Shown: positions 8,810 to 18,850 of the stretch, piece after piece
How the letters are laid out: every line of letters starts with the position of its first letter
Position numbering within the stretch: position 1 is the stretch's first letter
NCBI RefSeq assembly: GCF_002982075.1
Contig: NZ_PUEJ01000004.1
Span: 646,579 to 710,578, forward strand
Origin: Labrys okinawensis
GTDB taxonomy: Bacteria > Pseudomonadota > Alphaproteobacteria > Rhizobiales > Labraceae
Length of the DNA stretch: 64,000 nucleotides
Reading direction: 5' to 3'
Translations under genes and position numbers: made by a program
Notes under the pieces: generated by a model
Databases searched by the model: none
The model's input: the letters and a program-made list of their open reading frames with translations, nothing else
Told to the model about the DNA's origin: nothing

Positions 8810-9994
8810 TCAGCCCACCGCCCGCACATGCATCGGCTGCAGTTCGTCGAGGCGGCTCACGCCCAGCATGGCCATGTTGCGCGCGATCTCCGCCTGCAGG
8901 AGACCAAAGGCGTGGCGGATACCGCGCTCCCCGCCGACGGCGGCGGCGAATAGGAACGGGCGGCCGACGAAGACGAAGTCGGCCCCGAGCGCCAGCGCCT
9001 TGAGAACGTCCGTCCCCCGACGAAAGCCGCCATCGATCAGCACGGCCATCCCGCCGGCCGCCGAAACGGCCTCGCGCAGGACCGACATGGGGGCGATCGC
9101 CGTGTCGAGCTGGCGCCCGCCATGGTTGGAGATCCAGACGCCATCGACACCCCTCTCGCGCGCGATCGTGACATCCTCGGGGGCTAGAATGCCCTTCACC
9201 ACCAGCCTGCCGGGCCACAACTGCCGAATAAGATCGAGATGGCTCCAGTCAAGGCCGTCACGGGCGCCGATATCCCGCACCGCATTGCGGGACAGCAGGG
9301 TCGGTCCGCGAAAGGCATCCATGTTCTCGAAACGCGGCATGCCGCTGGCCAGAGTGCGCGCGAAGGTGCCCAGTGACCAGGACGGATGGGTGATGCCGTC
9401 CCAGAACAATCTCAGGCTTGGCTTCAAGGGTGCCGAAAAGCCGGTGCGGGCATTGTTCTCGCGATTGGCGGCCACCGGCACGTCGGCGGTAAGCACCAGC
9501 GTCTCGTAGCCTGCAGCCGCCACGCGCGCCACCATGCGCCTGATGCGTTCGGGCTCGCCCGGCAGATAGGTCTGGAACCAGCAGGCCTTTCCCTCTTCCG
9601 CCAGCCTTTCCAAGGGCATCAGCGAGGTGGCGCTGGCCACCATCAGGGCGCCCTCGACCGCCGCGGCTTTGGCAAGAGCCAGATCCCCTTCGAAGGTGGC
9701 GAGGCCCGACAGCCCCATGGGCGCTATGCCGACCGGCAGAGAATAGGCATGGCCGAACAGGGCATGGCGTGTCGAGCGAGCCCTGGTATCGACGAGGACA
9801 CGCGGCACCAGCCCCAGGGCGGCCAGCGCCCGGCTGTTGCCGGCATGCGCGGCATTCGTCTCGGCGGCACCGGCATAATAGCCATAGATCTGGCGCGGCA
9901 GATGCCGGCGGGCGACCGGCTCGAAATCCTCGAGCGCCAGGAAGCGCCGCAGGGACCGCGGCACATTGGCTTCAATGCGGCGGGCGGTGATCAC
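8810..9994 (-). CDS. FMN-dependent alpha-hydroxy-acid oxidase/dehydrogenase (LldD family)
   Basis: A protein of about 394 residues of the flavin-dependent L-2-hydroxyacid dehydrogenase family (lactate, glycolate, mandelate). The N-terminal RFLALEDFEPVARRHLPRQIYGYYAGAAE is the family opening. The catalytic His with FMN-contacting residues is in WISNHGGRQLD, and GADFVFVGRPFLFA is the phosphate-binding end of the barrel. The start is uncertain: GTG 9994, GTG 9964, GTG 10021 and TTG 10102 are all in frame, and 9994 gives a usual length. It is divergent from an MFS carrier, so the two may handle the same hydroxy acid. The exact substrate is not decidable. Confidence 0.85.
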   Translation of the reverse strand: MITARRIEANVPRSLRRFLALEDFEPVARRHLPRQIYGYYAGAAETNAAHAGNSRALAALGLVPRVLVDTRARSTRHALFGHAYSLPVGIAPMGLSGLATFEGDLALAKAAAVEGALMVASATSLMPLERLAEEGKACWFQTYLPGEPERIRRMVARVAAAGYETLVLTADVPVAANRENNARTGFSAPLKPSLRLFWDGITHPSWSLGTFARTLASGMPRFENMDAFRGPTLLSRNAVRDIGARDGLDWSHLDLIRQLWPGRLVVKGILAPEDVTIARERGVDGVWISNHGGRQLDTAIAPMSVLREAVSAAGGMAVLIDGGFRRGTDVLKALALGADFVFVGRPFLFAAAVGGERGIRHAFGLLQAEIARNMAMLGVSRLDELQPMHVRAVG

Positions 9995-10121
9995 GGTTCG
10001 GGAATGCGAATTGTCGGGCACTCTTGCTGTCTTCTCCGGCCTGGATCGTTTTCGCCTCGCCCCTCTATCCCTTGGCGCAAGCAGAGCCGTTTCGTCAATC
10101 AAGCGTACCGTTCACCATGCA

Positions 10122-10144
10122 GGTATACCGTACAGTGAGTGTAC
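10122..10144. promoter_or_regulatory. Paired palindromes between hydroxy-acid oxidase and MFS genes
   Basis: GGTATACC (10122-10129, perfect palindrome) abuts GTACAGTGAGTGTAC (10130-10144, perfect 5-bp arms GTACA/TGTAC around GTGAG). The pair sits in the divergent promoter region. This looks like an operator for a dimeric regulator, for example of the GntR family. No such regulator lies next to it. Confidence 0.45.
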
Positions 10145-10267
10145 AGACCGGCCATTCAGGTGAATCGTCCCTGCCATCGATAGAGTTCTCTCGAAAAGCG
10201 GGAATGAAGCGGCACCGGCGCGAACGCGATCGCCCTCTTCCTGGAGCAATACGCGATAGGAGGTGGA

Positions 10268-11506
10268 ATGGCCCTGTCCGATCCAATCAACGTCAGGCCG
10301 GCCGACAGTCGCCAGACGCTGCTCATCCTGTCCGCCGCCGTCGTCCTGAGCGCGGCCATGGGCATCCGGCAGACCTTCGGCCTCTTCGTCGAGCCCTTCT
10401 CGCTCGACCGGGGCCTTCCCGTCACCCTGATCGCCTTTGCCATCGCCATTCACAACCTGGTCTGGGGCGTGGCGCAGCCCTTTGCGGGAGCCGCGGCCGA
10501 CCGCTATGGCTCGGCACCCGTGGTGGCATTCGGCACCGCCATGTTCGCGCTGGGCCTCGGCATTGCCGCCATGGCGCCATCGGGCCTCATGCTGGTCCTC
10601 GGTCTCGGCATCCTGGTCGGCATCGGCATCAGCTGCACGGCCTTCGGTGTCGTGCTGACCGCGGTCGGCCGCGGGACCTCGCCCGAAAAGCGCAGCATGG
10701 CCATGGGCATCGCCAGTGCCGGCGGTTCGTTCGGACAGGTCGCGATGGTTCCCCTGGCCCAGATCGTCTCGGAACATTCGGGCCTCTCCACCGCCCTCGT
10801 CGTGCTGGCGCTGGTGATGCTCGCAGCCGCCCCTTTCGGCCTGTTCCTGGACGGGCGGTCGCGACAGGGTACAGCCGGGACGGAGGAGGCTGCCCTGCCG
10901 CTGAGGGCGGCGCTCGAACAGGCACTCGGTCATCGCGGCTACTGCCTTCTCACGCTCGGCTTCTTCACCTGCGGCTTCCAGCTCGCCTTCATCGCCACCC
11001 ATCTGCCGGGCTATCTTTCGCTCTGTCACATGCCTTCGGGCACCGGGGCGAAGGCCCTCGCCCTGATCGGCCTGTTCAACATGGCGGGAAGCTGGGCCTG
11101 CGGCTGGCTGGGCGGGCGCTACCGGCAGCAGCATGTGCTCGGCTGGCTCTATCTGATCCGGGGCGTCGCCATCGCCGCATTCTTCATGGCACCCAAGTCG
11201 GACGCGTCTGTCACCCTCTTCGCCGCCGTGATGGGCCTGACCTGGCTCGGCACGGTTCCCCTGACCAGCGGTCTCGTCGCCAAGGTCTTCGGCTTGCGCC
11301 ATCTCGGCACCCTGTTCGGCATCTGCTTCCTCAGCCACCAGATCGGATCTTTCCTGGGGGCCTGGCTCGGCGGCCTGACCTTCGACCTCACCGGCTCCTA
11401 CACGCTGGTCTGGTGGGCGACCGCCCTTGCCAGCCTGATGGCGGCAGCGCTGCATTTTCCGATCAACGATACGCCGCAGGTCGCGGTGGCCTCGGGACGA
11501 GTGTGA
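10268..11506 (+). CDS. MFS transporter (OxlT/MCT-like)
   Basis: A 412-residue major-facilitator protein with about 12 hydrophobic segments. The 2-3 loop reads GAAADRYGSAPVV, the MFS signature. The start has an excellent ribosome-binding site (AGGAGGTGGA immediately before ATG 10268). The N-terminal half resembles the oxalate:formate/monocarboxylate group (MGIRQTFGLFVEPFSLDRG). Divergence from a 2-hydroxy-acid oxidase suggests carboxylate uptake, which is inference. Confidence 0.85.
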   Translation: MALSDPINVRPADSRQTLLILSAAVVLSAAMGIRQTFGLFVEPFSLDRGLPVTLIAFAIAIHNLVWGVAQPFAGAAADRYGSAPVVAFGTAMFALGLGIAAMAPSGLMLVLGLGILVGIGISCTAFGVVLTAVGRGTSPEKRSMAMGIASAGGSFGQVAMVPLAQIVSEHSGLSTALVVLALVMLAAAPFGLFLDGRSRQGTAGTEEAALPLRAALEQALGHRGYCLLTLGFFTCGFQLAFIATHLPGYLSLCHMPSGTGAKALALIGLFNMAGSWACGWLGGRYRQQHVLGWLYLIRGVAIAAFFMAPKSDASVTLFAAVMGLTWLGTVPLTSGLVAKVFGLRHLGTLFGICFLSHQIGSFLGAWLGGLTFDLTGSYTLVWWATALASLMAAALHFPINDTPQVAVASGRV

Positions 11507-11513
11507 AAGCTTC

Positions 11514-11598
11514 CCTGGGACCGCCGGCATCCTGCCGGCCTCTTCCAATCCAGCGAGCGTGGGCAATCAAGAGCCGCAAAGATGCCGGCGGTCCCAGG
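11514..11598. repeat. Perfect 18-bp inverted repeat between convergent genes
   Basis: An 18-nt arm at 11514-11531 (core GGGACCGCCGGCATC) has its exact reverse complement at 11581-11598. The two arms enclose 49 nt. The element fills the gap between the MFS gene and the converging LysR gene. It could act as a bidirectional transcription stop or be a dispersed palindromic repeat. It has no clean T-run. Confidence 0.6.
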
Positions 11599-11606
11599 AA
11601 ATCTTT

Positions 11607-12491
11607 TCAATCCCGGGCGAAATGGGCCCGTTCGGCCCGGACACGCAGGGTGATGTGATCGGCGACGGCGGCGACGCGGCGGGTATTATGCGTGTCCGGA
11701 TGGGAGACCAGCCAATAGCTGCGGGTGAAGCGCGTGCCCGGCAGGCGGGTGAGCTCGGGATATTGCCGGGCGGCATAGTCGTGCAGGATGCCGATGCCAT
11801 GGCCGGCCCTGACAGCCTCCATCTGGGCGACCACGCTGCCGCATTCGAAGCGCCGGCGCATCAGCCGGCCCAGCGTCTCGGCATAATCGAGCGCCCGGCT
11901 GTAGACGAGGTCGTCGACATGGGTGACGAAAAGATGCCCGGCAAGGTCCTCCTCCCTGTCGATGGGAGCGGCTGCCTCAAGATAGCTTCTGGAGGCATAG
12001 ACGCTCAGCGTATAGTCGGTCAGCTTCTTGACCATCAGCCGCCCCTGCACCGGACGGTCGAGCGTCACCACGATGTCGGCCTCCCGGCGGGAGAGCGAGA
12101 AGGTTCGCGGCAGCGGCACCAGCTGCACCACCAGTTCGGGATGACGGGCCGCCAGGGCGCCCAGTTCATGGGAGAGGAAGTAGTTGCCCAGGCCGTCCGG
12201 CGCGCCGACACGCACCGTGCCGCTGATCTCCGCCGTGGTGCCGGAGACCCGGGCGCCGACGCGCAGGAATTCGGATTCGGCCTTCTCCGCCGCGACGAGC
12301 AGGGCCTCCCCGGCAGCCGTCAATGTGCAGCCCTGGGTCTGACGCTCGACCAGCCGCGTCCCGAACGTTTCCTCCAGCGCCGTGAGCTGGCGGCCGACGG
12401 TGGCATGATTGAGCCCGAGCTGGCGCGCCGCACCGAGCAGCTGTCCGTTGCGCGCCACCGCCAGGAAGATGCGGATGTGGTCCCAGTTCAT
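11607..12491 (-). CDS. LysR-family transcriptional regulator
   Basis: A 294-residue complete LysR protein. The N-terminal HTH is at about residues 2-60 ([39 protein letters not shown]), followed by the periplasmic-binding-like effector domain. It is divergent from mmsA at 12664 with a 172-nt gap that carries an inverted repeat, so regulation of mmsA is likely. The N-terminal form [10 protein letters not shown] matches the branch that includes many aldehyde-dehydrogenase regulators. The effector is unknown. Confidence 0.88.
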   Translation of the reverse strand: MNWDHIRIFLAVARNGQLLGAARQLGLNHATVGRQLTALEETFGTRLVERQTQGCTLTAAGEALLVAAEKAESEFLRVGARVSGTTAEISGTVRVGAPDGLGNYFLSHELGALAARHPELVVQLVPLPRTFSLSRREADIVVTLDRPVQGRLMVKKLTDYTLSVYASRSYLEAAAPIDREEDLAGHLFVTHVDDLVYSRALDYAETLGRLMRRRFECGSVVAQMEAVRAGHGIGILHDYAARQYPELTRLPGTRFTRSYWLVSHPDTHNTRRVAAVADHITLRVRAERAHFARD

Positions 12492-12557
12492 GGGGGCTCT
12501 CGCCAGATTGGATGTGCGACGCCTTCGGATGCCCGTGCGCCCGGATCGACTTTAATT

Positions 12558-12577
12558 TTCGCACATCGGAAGTGCAA
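12558..12577. promoter_or_regulatory. Candidate LysR operator between lysR and mmsA
   Basis: TTCGCACATCGGAAGTGCAA is an imperfect dyad (TT-GCAC...GTGC-AA). A related half-site TGTGCGAA follows near 12591-12598. The position in the divergent promoter fits a LysR recognition/activation site. Inferred from symmetry and position. Confidence 0.4.
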
Positions 12578-12663
12578 TCTCTCTCATTGCTGTGCGAACG
12601 GATCAACTGCATAGATCGCGCCGAACGCCGCCCCACCGGAAGGCGAAGGACAGGAGGAAGAGG

Positions 12664-14163
<1,500 letters not shown>

Positions 14164-14165
14164 AT

Positions 14166-14296
14166 GTCATCCCGCGCGCGGTGCAGCATGCAATGCTGCG
14201 CCGCAGACGCGGGACCGCGCTCAGAATAAGCCCCACTCCGCCTGCGATCCCGGATCTGCGCTGCACCACTGCGTGCTGCAGCGCGTCCGGGATGAC
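14166..14296. repeat. Palindromic intergenic element with GTCATCCCG...CGGGATGAC ends
   Basis: GTCATCCCG (14166-14174) and CGGGATGAC (14288-14296) are exact inverted ends. Inside are two more perfect hairpins: GCAGCAT-GCA-ATGCTGC (14183-14199) and GCGCTGCA/TGCAGCGC (14258-14284). It lies between the convergent mmsA and aldehyde dehydrogenase genes. The ends match the family seen at 1795-1879. Confidence 0.6.
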
Positions 14297-14302
14297 TGTT
14301 CC

Positions 14303-15727
14303 TTACGGCCTGTGCACCGTCTTCACCTCGAGGAAATCCTCCAGGCCGAAAATGCCGCCTTCTCGGCCATTGCCGGACTGCTTGTACCCGCCGAAGGGGC
14401 TGCCATAGCGGTGCGGCCCGCCATTGATGTGCACCATGCCGGCACGCAGGCGTCCCGCCACCCGCTCGGCCCTGGCGTCGTCGCCTGTCTGCAGATAGGC
14501 GGCGAGACCGTAATTGGTGTCGTTGGCGAGCTCGATCGCCTGCTCCTCGGTGTCGAAGGGAATGATCGATAGCACGGGGCCGAAGATCTCCTCGCGGGCG
14601 ATGCGCATGTTGGGATCGACATCGGCGAAGATGGTCGGCTTGACGAAATAGCCCTTCTCATAGCCCTCCGGCTTGCCGGGGCCGCCCACCAGCACGCGCG
14701 CGCCCTCGGCGACGCCGGCCTCGATCAGGGCCTGCACGCGCCCGAACTGAATGTCGCTGACCAGCGGGCCGATATGCTCGCCTTCCTGCTTGGGATCGCC
14801 GACGGCCTGGGTCTCGCCTGTGCGCTGGGCGATCTCGACCACCTTGTCATAAACCGAGCGCTGCACCAGCATGCGGGTCGGCGCATCGCAGGACTGGCCG
14901 GAATTGTTGAAGCATTCCAGCACGCTGCCGGCAACGCGATCCTCGAGGTCGGCATCCTCGAAGATGATGTTGGGCGACTTGCCGCCGAGTTCGAGCGTGA
15001 CGCGCTTGACGGTATCGGCTGCATCCTTGCTGACGGCGATGCCGGCCCGGGTCGAGCCGGTGAACGACATCATGTCGATGTCCTTGTGCTTGGAAAGAGC
15101 GGCGCCGACCGAGGGGCCGTCGCCATTCACCAGGTTGAACACGCCGGCGGGAAAGCCGGCCTCCTCGACCATCTCGGCATAGAGCAGCGCATTGAGGGGC
15201 GTGAACTCGCTCGGCTTGAGCACGCAGGTGCTGCCAGTGGCGAGCACGGGCACCACCTTGAGCGCGATCTGGTTGATCGGCCAGTTCCAGGGCGTGATCA
15301 GGCCGCAGACGCCGATGGGCTCGCGCAGCACCACGTCGCCATTGGGCAGGGTCTCACGATTCTTGAGATGGCGCAGCGCATCGATGAAGCCCTGCAGATG
15401 GCCGACGCCCACATCGGCCTGCTGGGCCCGGCTCATCGAAATCGGCGCACCGAGCTCGAGCGTGATGGTCTGCGCCATCTCCTCATAGCGGCGCTTATAA
15501 ACTTCGAGCAGCTTTTCGAGCAGTGCCAGGCGCTCCTCGACGCTGGTCCGCGAATAGGTGGCGAAGGCCTTCTTGGCGGCAGCGACAGCCTTGTCGACAT
15601 CGGCGGGCGTGCCCATGGAGATCACGGCGACCGGCTGCTCGGTCGCCGGATCCAGCACCTGGAGATCGTTGGGAACGACGGGATCGACCCACTTGCCGTC
15701 GATGAAGAACTTGCGCTTGTCGAGCAT
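14303..15727 (-). CDS. NAD(P)-dependent aldehyde dehydrogenase (probable PuuC-like step)
   Basis: A 474-residue classical aldehyde dehydrogenase. The catalytic pair is E246 in VTLELGGKSP and C280 in NNSGQSCDAPTR, and the cofactor loop is TPWNWPINQ with SFTGSTRAG. It starts at ATG 15727 with an AGGGAG site. It lies downstream of the gamma-glutamyl-polyamine ligase and oxidase genes on the same strand, separated by a 255-nt gap holding a repeat. It could oxidise gamma-glutamyl-aminobutyraldehyde in that pathway. The substrate is inferred from neighbours, not from residues. Confidence 0.88.
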   Translation of the reverse strand: MLDKRKFFIDGKWVDPVVPNDLQVLDPATEQPVAVISMGTPADVDKAVAAAKKAFATYSRTSVEERLALLEKLLEVYKRRYEEMAQTITLELGAPISMSRAQQADVGVGHLQGFIDALRHLKNRETLPNGDVVLREPIGVCGLITPWNWPINQIALKVVPVLATGSTCVLKPSEFTPLNALLYAEMVEEAGFPAGVFNLVNGDGPSVGAALSKHKDIDMMSFTGSTRAGIAVSKDAADTVKRVTLELGGKSPNIIFEDADLEDRVAGSVLECFNNSGQSCDAPTRMLVQRSVYDKVVEIAQRTGETQAVGDPKQEGEHIGPLVSDIQFGRVQALIEAGVAEGARVLVGGPGKPEGYEKGYFVKPTIFADVDPNMRIAREEIFGPVLSIIPFDTEEQAIELANDTNYGLAAYLQTGDDARAERVAGRLRAGMVHINGGPHRYGSPFGGYKQSGNGREGGIFGLEDFLEVKTVHRP

Positions 15728-15866
15728 CGCTCACTCCCTGATTGCGGAGACGGTCTCCCGCCCCTCGTGAATATGTCGGACTTACACTGCCCCAGCGCAC
15801 CGATCCACCGGAACAGCCATCATGTCGCAGGTGGAGGCATACCCACGCGCAAGCCGGCATGGGATT

Positions 15867-15946
15867 GGAGTGTCAATCTTCAGATTGACATGCGTCTTCC
15901 CGGCAAGACCCACTTCCAAGAATGTCAATCTGAAGATTGACACTCC
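15867..15946. repeat. Nested 25-bp perfect inverted repeat
   Basis: Arms at 15867-15891 and 15922-15946 are exact reverse complements over 25 nt. Each arm is itself a dyad, GTCAATCT-TC-AGATTGAC. The 30-nt centre contains GTCTT-CCCGGC-AAGAC. It sits in the gap between the FAD oxidase and aldehyde dehydrogenase genes. It could be a BIME/REP-like element, or paired regulator sites spaced for looping. Confidence 0.7.
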
Positions 15947-15958
15947 ATGTTTCGCGCC

Positions 15959-15976
15959 GCGGGTCTAAAGACCCGC
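15959..15976. repeat. GGGTC-type hairpin
   Basis: GCGGGTCTAAAGACCCGC is a perfect 8-bp stem with an AA centre, just after the stop codon of the FAD oxidase gene. A near copy occurs at 62947-62964. Both lie at gene ends, so a dispersed terminator-like hairpin is likely. Confidence 0.5.
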
Positions 15977-15982
15977 CCCCCG

Positions 15983-17326
15983 TTAAAGCCCCAACCTGTC
16001 GCGCAGGCCATACCACCAGGCCCCGAGCACGGTCAGTGGCACCCGAAAGGTCTTGCCGCCCGGGAAGGGGTAATAGGGCAGGCTGCTCCAGACATCGAAA
16101 CGTTCGGCCTGGCCGGCGACAGCCTCGCCCAGGATCTTGCCGAGGAGATGGGTGGTGGTGACGCCATGGCCGCTGTCCCCATGCGAGAAATAGATCGAGG
16201 GCGACAGTCGCCCGACATGCGGAATGCGCGTCAGGGTCAGGGCGAAATTACCGCTCCAGGCATAGTCGAGGCGGATATTGGCGAGCTGCGGAAAGGTCTT
16301 GGCCAGGCTGGGCCGGATCTTGGCTTCGATGCTGGCGGGATCGCCGCCGCCATAGACGATGCCGCCGCCGAAGAGCAGGCGGTTGTCGGCCGTACGGCGG
16401 TAATAGTCGAGAATGTAATTCATGTCCTCGACGCAGTAATTGGCCGGCAGCAGGTCACGGATCACAGCCTCGTCCAGCGGCTCGGTTGCGACCACCTGGC
16501 TGGAGACCGGCATCATCTTGCCGCCGATCTCCGGAAGGAGATTGCCGAGATAGGCATTGCCGCAGACCAGCAGGTAGTTGCAGGTCACCGCCCCGTGCTG
16601 GGTGTGTACCACCGGCCTGACCCCCTGCTCGACCGACAGCACCGGCGAGCGCTCGAAGATCCGTCCGCCATGCTTTTCCACGGCCGCCGCTTCGCCCAGT
16701 ACCAGGCTGAGCGGATGGATATGGCCGCCCTTGCGGTCGACCAGCCCGCCGACATAACGATCCGACTTGACGATGCCAGGCAGGCCCGCCTTGTCGACCC
16801 GCTCGAGGCCGCCATGGCCGTGGCGCTCCCAGATGCGCTGCTGGTGGTCGAGTTCGCGCAGCTGCTTGTCGGTGAAGGCGGCGAAGAAGCCGCCGGGTAC
16901 GAGGTCGCAATCGATGCCATATTGGGCGATGCGGCTGCGGATGATGTCGGCGCCCTCCCCGGCCATGGCGCCGAGTGCCTTGGCAGCCTTCGCGCCATAG
17001 CGCTTTTCGATCACGTCGAGGTCGCGGCTATAGCCGTTGACGATCTGGCCGCCATTGCGCCCGGACGCGCCGAAGCCGATGCGCATGGCCTCAAGCACAA
17101 CCACGCTATAGCCGCGCTCGGCCAGTTCCAGCGCGGCGGAGATGCCGGTGAAGCCGGCGCCGATGACGCAGATATCGGCGCTCAGATGCTCGTTGAGGAC
17201 AGGACGTTCGAAGCCACCCTTGGCGGTCGCGGCATAGTAGGACGGCGCGTGGCCGGCGCTGGACGACGGCGCGTGGCCGGCGCTGGACGACGGCGCATGG
17301 ATGGTGGCGAACTCGACGGTGGACAT
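15983..17326 (-). CDS. puuB: FAD-dependent gamma-glutamylputrescine oxidase-like protein
   Basis: A 447-residue flavoprotein of the DAO family. The FAD-binding Rossmann segment is VIGAGFTGISAALELAERG, followed by IGFGASGRNGGQIVNGYS, which is typical of PuuB (oxidation of gamma-glutamylputrescine with H2O2 release). An odd N-terminal leader carries an octapeptide repeat (HAPSSSAG twice, then HAPSYYAA) encoded by a 24-bp tandem repeat at 17241-17300. The gene follows the glutamine-synthetase-like ligase by 72 nt on the same strand, which supports the puu assignment. The amine could be another polyamine or ethanolamine-like compound. Confidence 0.82.
   Translation of the reverse strand: MSTVEFATIHAPSSSAGHAPSSSAGHAPSYYAATAKGGFERPVLNEHLSADICVIGAGFTGISAALELAERGYSVVVLEAMRIGFGASGRNGGQIVNGYSRDLDVIEKRYGAKAAKALGAMAGEGADIIRSRIAQYGIDCDLVPGGFFAAFTDKQLRELDHQQRIWERHGHGGLERVDKAGLPGIVKSDRYVGGLVDRKGGHIHPLSLVLGEAAAVEKHGGRIFERSPVLSVEQGVRPVVHTQHGAVTCNYLLVCGNAYLGNLLPEIGGKMMPVSSQVVATEPLDEAVIRDLLPANYCVEDMNYILDYYRRTADNRLLFGGGIVYGGGDPASIEAKIRPSLAKTFPQLANIRLDYAWSGNFALTLTRIPHVGRLSPSIYFSHGDSGHGVTTTHLLGKILGEAVAGQAERFDVWSSLPYYPFPGGKTFRVPLTVLGAWWYGLRDRLGL
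17241..17300 (-). repeat. 24-bp in-frame tandem repeat at the 5' end of the puuB-like gene
   Basis: Two exact 24-nt units (17241-17264 and 17265-17288) and a third half unit (17289-17300) begin GACGGCGCGTGG. They encode repeated HAPSSSAG octapeptides ahead of the flavin domain. Because the unit is a multiple of three, slipped-strand changes would alter linker length without breaking the frame. Confidence 0.75.
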
Positions 17327-17398
17327 GGCGGGCAGACCTCACGGACCGGCCGTCGCGTATCGGGGGCAGCGGCCGGTGTCGATGGAGTGAAAGAGAGC

Positions 17399-18769
17399 TC
17401 AGACGATTTCGAGATAGGCGGCGAATTCGTAATCGGTGACCTGTTCGGCGAAACCGGCGATCTCCTGGCGCTTGCAGGCGATCAGCATGGAGCGCAGCAC
17501 CGGGTCGAAGATCTCGGCGGCGATCTCGCCGGCCTCGAAGGCATCGACCGCCTGTCCCCATTCGGACGGGATCTTGGCCGACGCGCTCGGCAGATGGGCG
17601 CGCCCCATGATGGGCTCGGGCGGCGTCCATTGCTTGCGGATGCCGATCAGGGCTGCGCCCAGAATGGCCGCGACCACCAGATAGGGGTTGGCATCCGCCC
17701 CGGCGACCCGATGCTCGATGCGGCGCGCGGCCGGGTTGCCGCCGGGAATGCGGACGGCTGCGGTACGATTCTCATAGCCCCAGGCGATCGTGGTCGGGGC
17801 GTGGGTATCCGGCCGCAGGCGGCGATAGGAATTGAAGTGCGGCGCGAACAAAAGCGTGGTCTCGGCCATGCCGCGCAGCAGACCGGCCACGGCATGGCGC
17901 AGGATCGGCGAGCCTTCCTTGCTACCGTCGTTGAAGACGTTGCGACCCTCGGCGTCGAGCAGGCTGAAATGCACATGCATGCCATTGCCGGAACGGGTTC
18001 CGTAAGGCTTGGCCATGAAGGTGGCGGCGAGGCCATGCTTGCGCGCGACACCCTTGACGATGCGCTTGAAGAACACCGCATCATCGGCAGCCTTGAGGGG
18101 ATCGTCGCTGTGCAGGAGGTTGATCTCGAACTGGCCGATGCCGTTCTCGGCGATCGCCGCATCGGCTGCCACGTTCTGGCGCTCGCATTCGGCATAGACG
18201 TCCGAGATGAACTCACCGAAATCGTTGAGTTCGTCGATGGAGAGAATGGCGTCCGAGTCGAGCCGCTTGCCGGTATAGGGCGAGATCGGCGGCACCGCGC
18301 TGTCCGGCTCCGGATCGATCAGATAGAACTCCATCTCCGTCGCCACCACAGGCCGTAAGCCGAGCTTTTGGTATTCGCGCACCACGGCGGCAAGCGCCTG
18401 GCGCGGATCGGCGAGGAAGGGCTCGCCGCTCTCCAGAAAAAGCCAGAGCGGCACCAGAGCGCTCGGCCGCGAGGTCCAGTTCACCGGCAGGATGCCGCGC
18501 CCGGTCGCCCCGCAGATGCCGTCCATGTCGCCCGAGGCGAACACATGCTCGCTGTCGATGATGTCCTCGCCCCAGACGTCGACGCCCACGATCGACAGGG
18601 GCATGCGGATGCCGCCGCCCAGCACCTTCTCGGCCTGGCTGACCGGCACGCGCTTGCCGCGCATGATGCCGTTGAGGTCGCAGACCACGGCCTGGATGCT
18701 CTCGATCGGGCTATCTTCCTTCAGCAAAGCTGCCAGGGTGTCCCGATCGATGCTGTCGGCCGTCATCAT
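17399..18769 (-). CDS. puuA: Glutamine-synthetase-family ligase (gamma-glutamylpolyamine synthetase-like)
   Basis: A 456-residue member of the glutamine synthetase fold, type PuuA, which joins glutamate to a polyamine amine using ATP. Visible motifs: VVCDLNGIMRGKRVP near the N-terminus, FYLIDPEPDSAVPP (metal site region), QFEINLLHSDDPL, KPYGTRSGNGMHVHFSLLD (ATP/glutamate site) and ENRTAAVRIPGG. Pairing with a PuuB-like oxidase and an aldehyde dehydrogenase supports polyamine catabolism; PuuD hydrolase is not in the window. A divergent GntR regulator and palindromes lie upstream. Confidence 0.85.
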   Translation of the reverse strand: MMTADSIDRDTLAALLKEDSPIESIQAVVCDLNGIMRGKRVPVSQAEKVLGGGIRMPLSIVGVDVWGEDIIDSEHVFASGDMDGICGATGRGILPVNWTSRPSALVPLWLFLESGEPFLADPRQALAAVVREYQKLGLRPVVATEMEFYLIDPEPDSAVPPISPYTGKRLDSDAILSIDELNDFGEFISDVYAECERQNVAADAAIAENGIGQFEINLLHSDDPLKAADDAVFFKRIVKGVARKHGLAATFMAKPYGTRSGNGMHVHFSLLDAEGRNVFNDGSKEGSPILRHAVAGLLRGMAETTLLFAPHFNSYRRLRPDTHAPTTIAWGYENRTAAVRIPGGNPAARRIEHRVAGADANPYLVVAAILGAALIGIRKQWTPPEPIMGRAHLPSASAKIPSEWGQAVDAFEAGEIAAEIFDPVLRSMLIACKRQEIAGFAEQVTDYEFAAYLEIV

Positions 18770-18782
18770 GTGCGCTCCATTT

Positions 18783-18814
18783 TGTGATCACATTATTGAG
18801 TATGTGACATCATA
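18783..18814. promoter_or_regulatory. Candidate GntR operators upstream of the puuA-like gene
   Basis: TGTGATCACA (18783-18792) is a perfect 10-bp palindrome. TATGTGACATCATA (18801-18814) contains the dyad ATGT-G-ACAT. Both sit in the 81-nt gap between the puuA-like start and the gntR start, and probably form the operators of the divergent GntR repressor. Confidence 0.5.
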
Positions 18815-18850
18815 TCCGACTGGAATCAAGCCCGGCTTCGCGATAAGCAA

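Noticed and set aside
15947..18358. Long plus-strand open frame opposite the puuA- and puuB-like genes
   Set aside because: Both minus-strand genes show full family motifs. The opposite frame has none and starts in a repeat.
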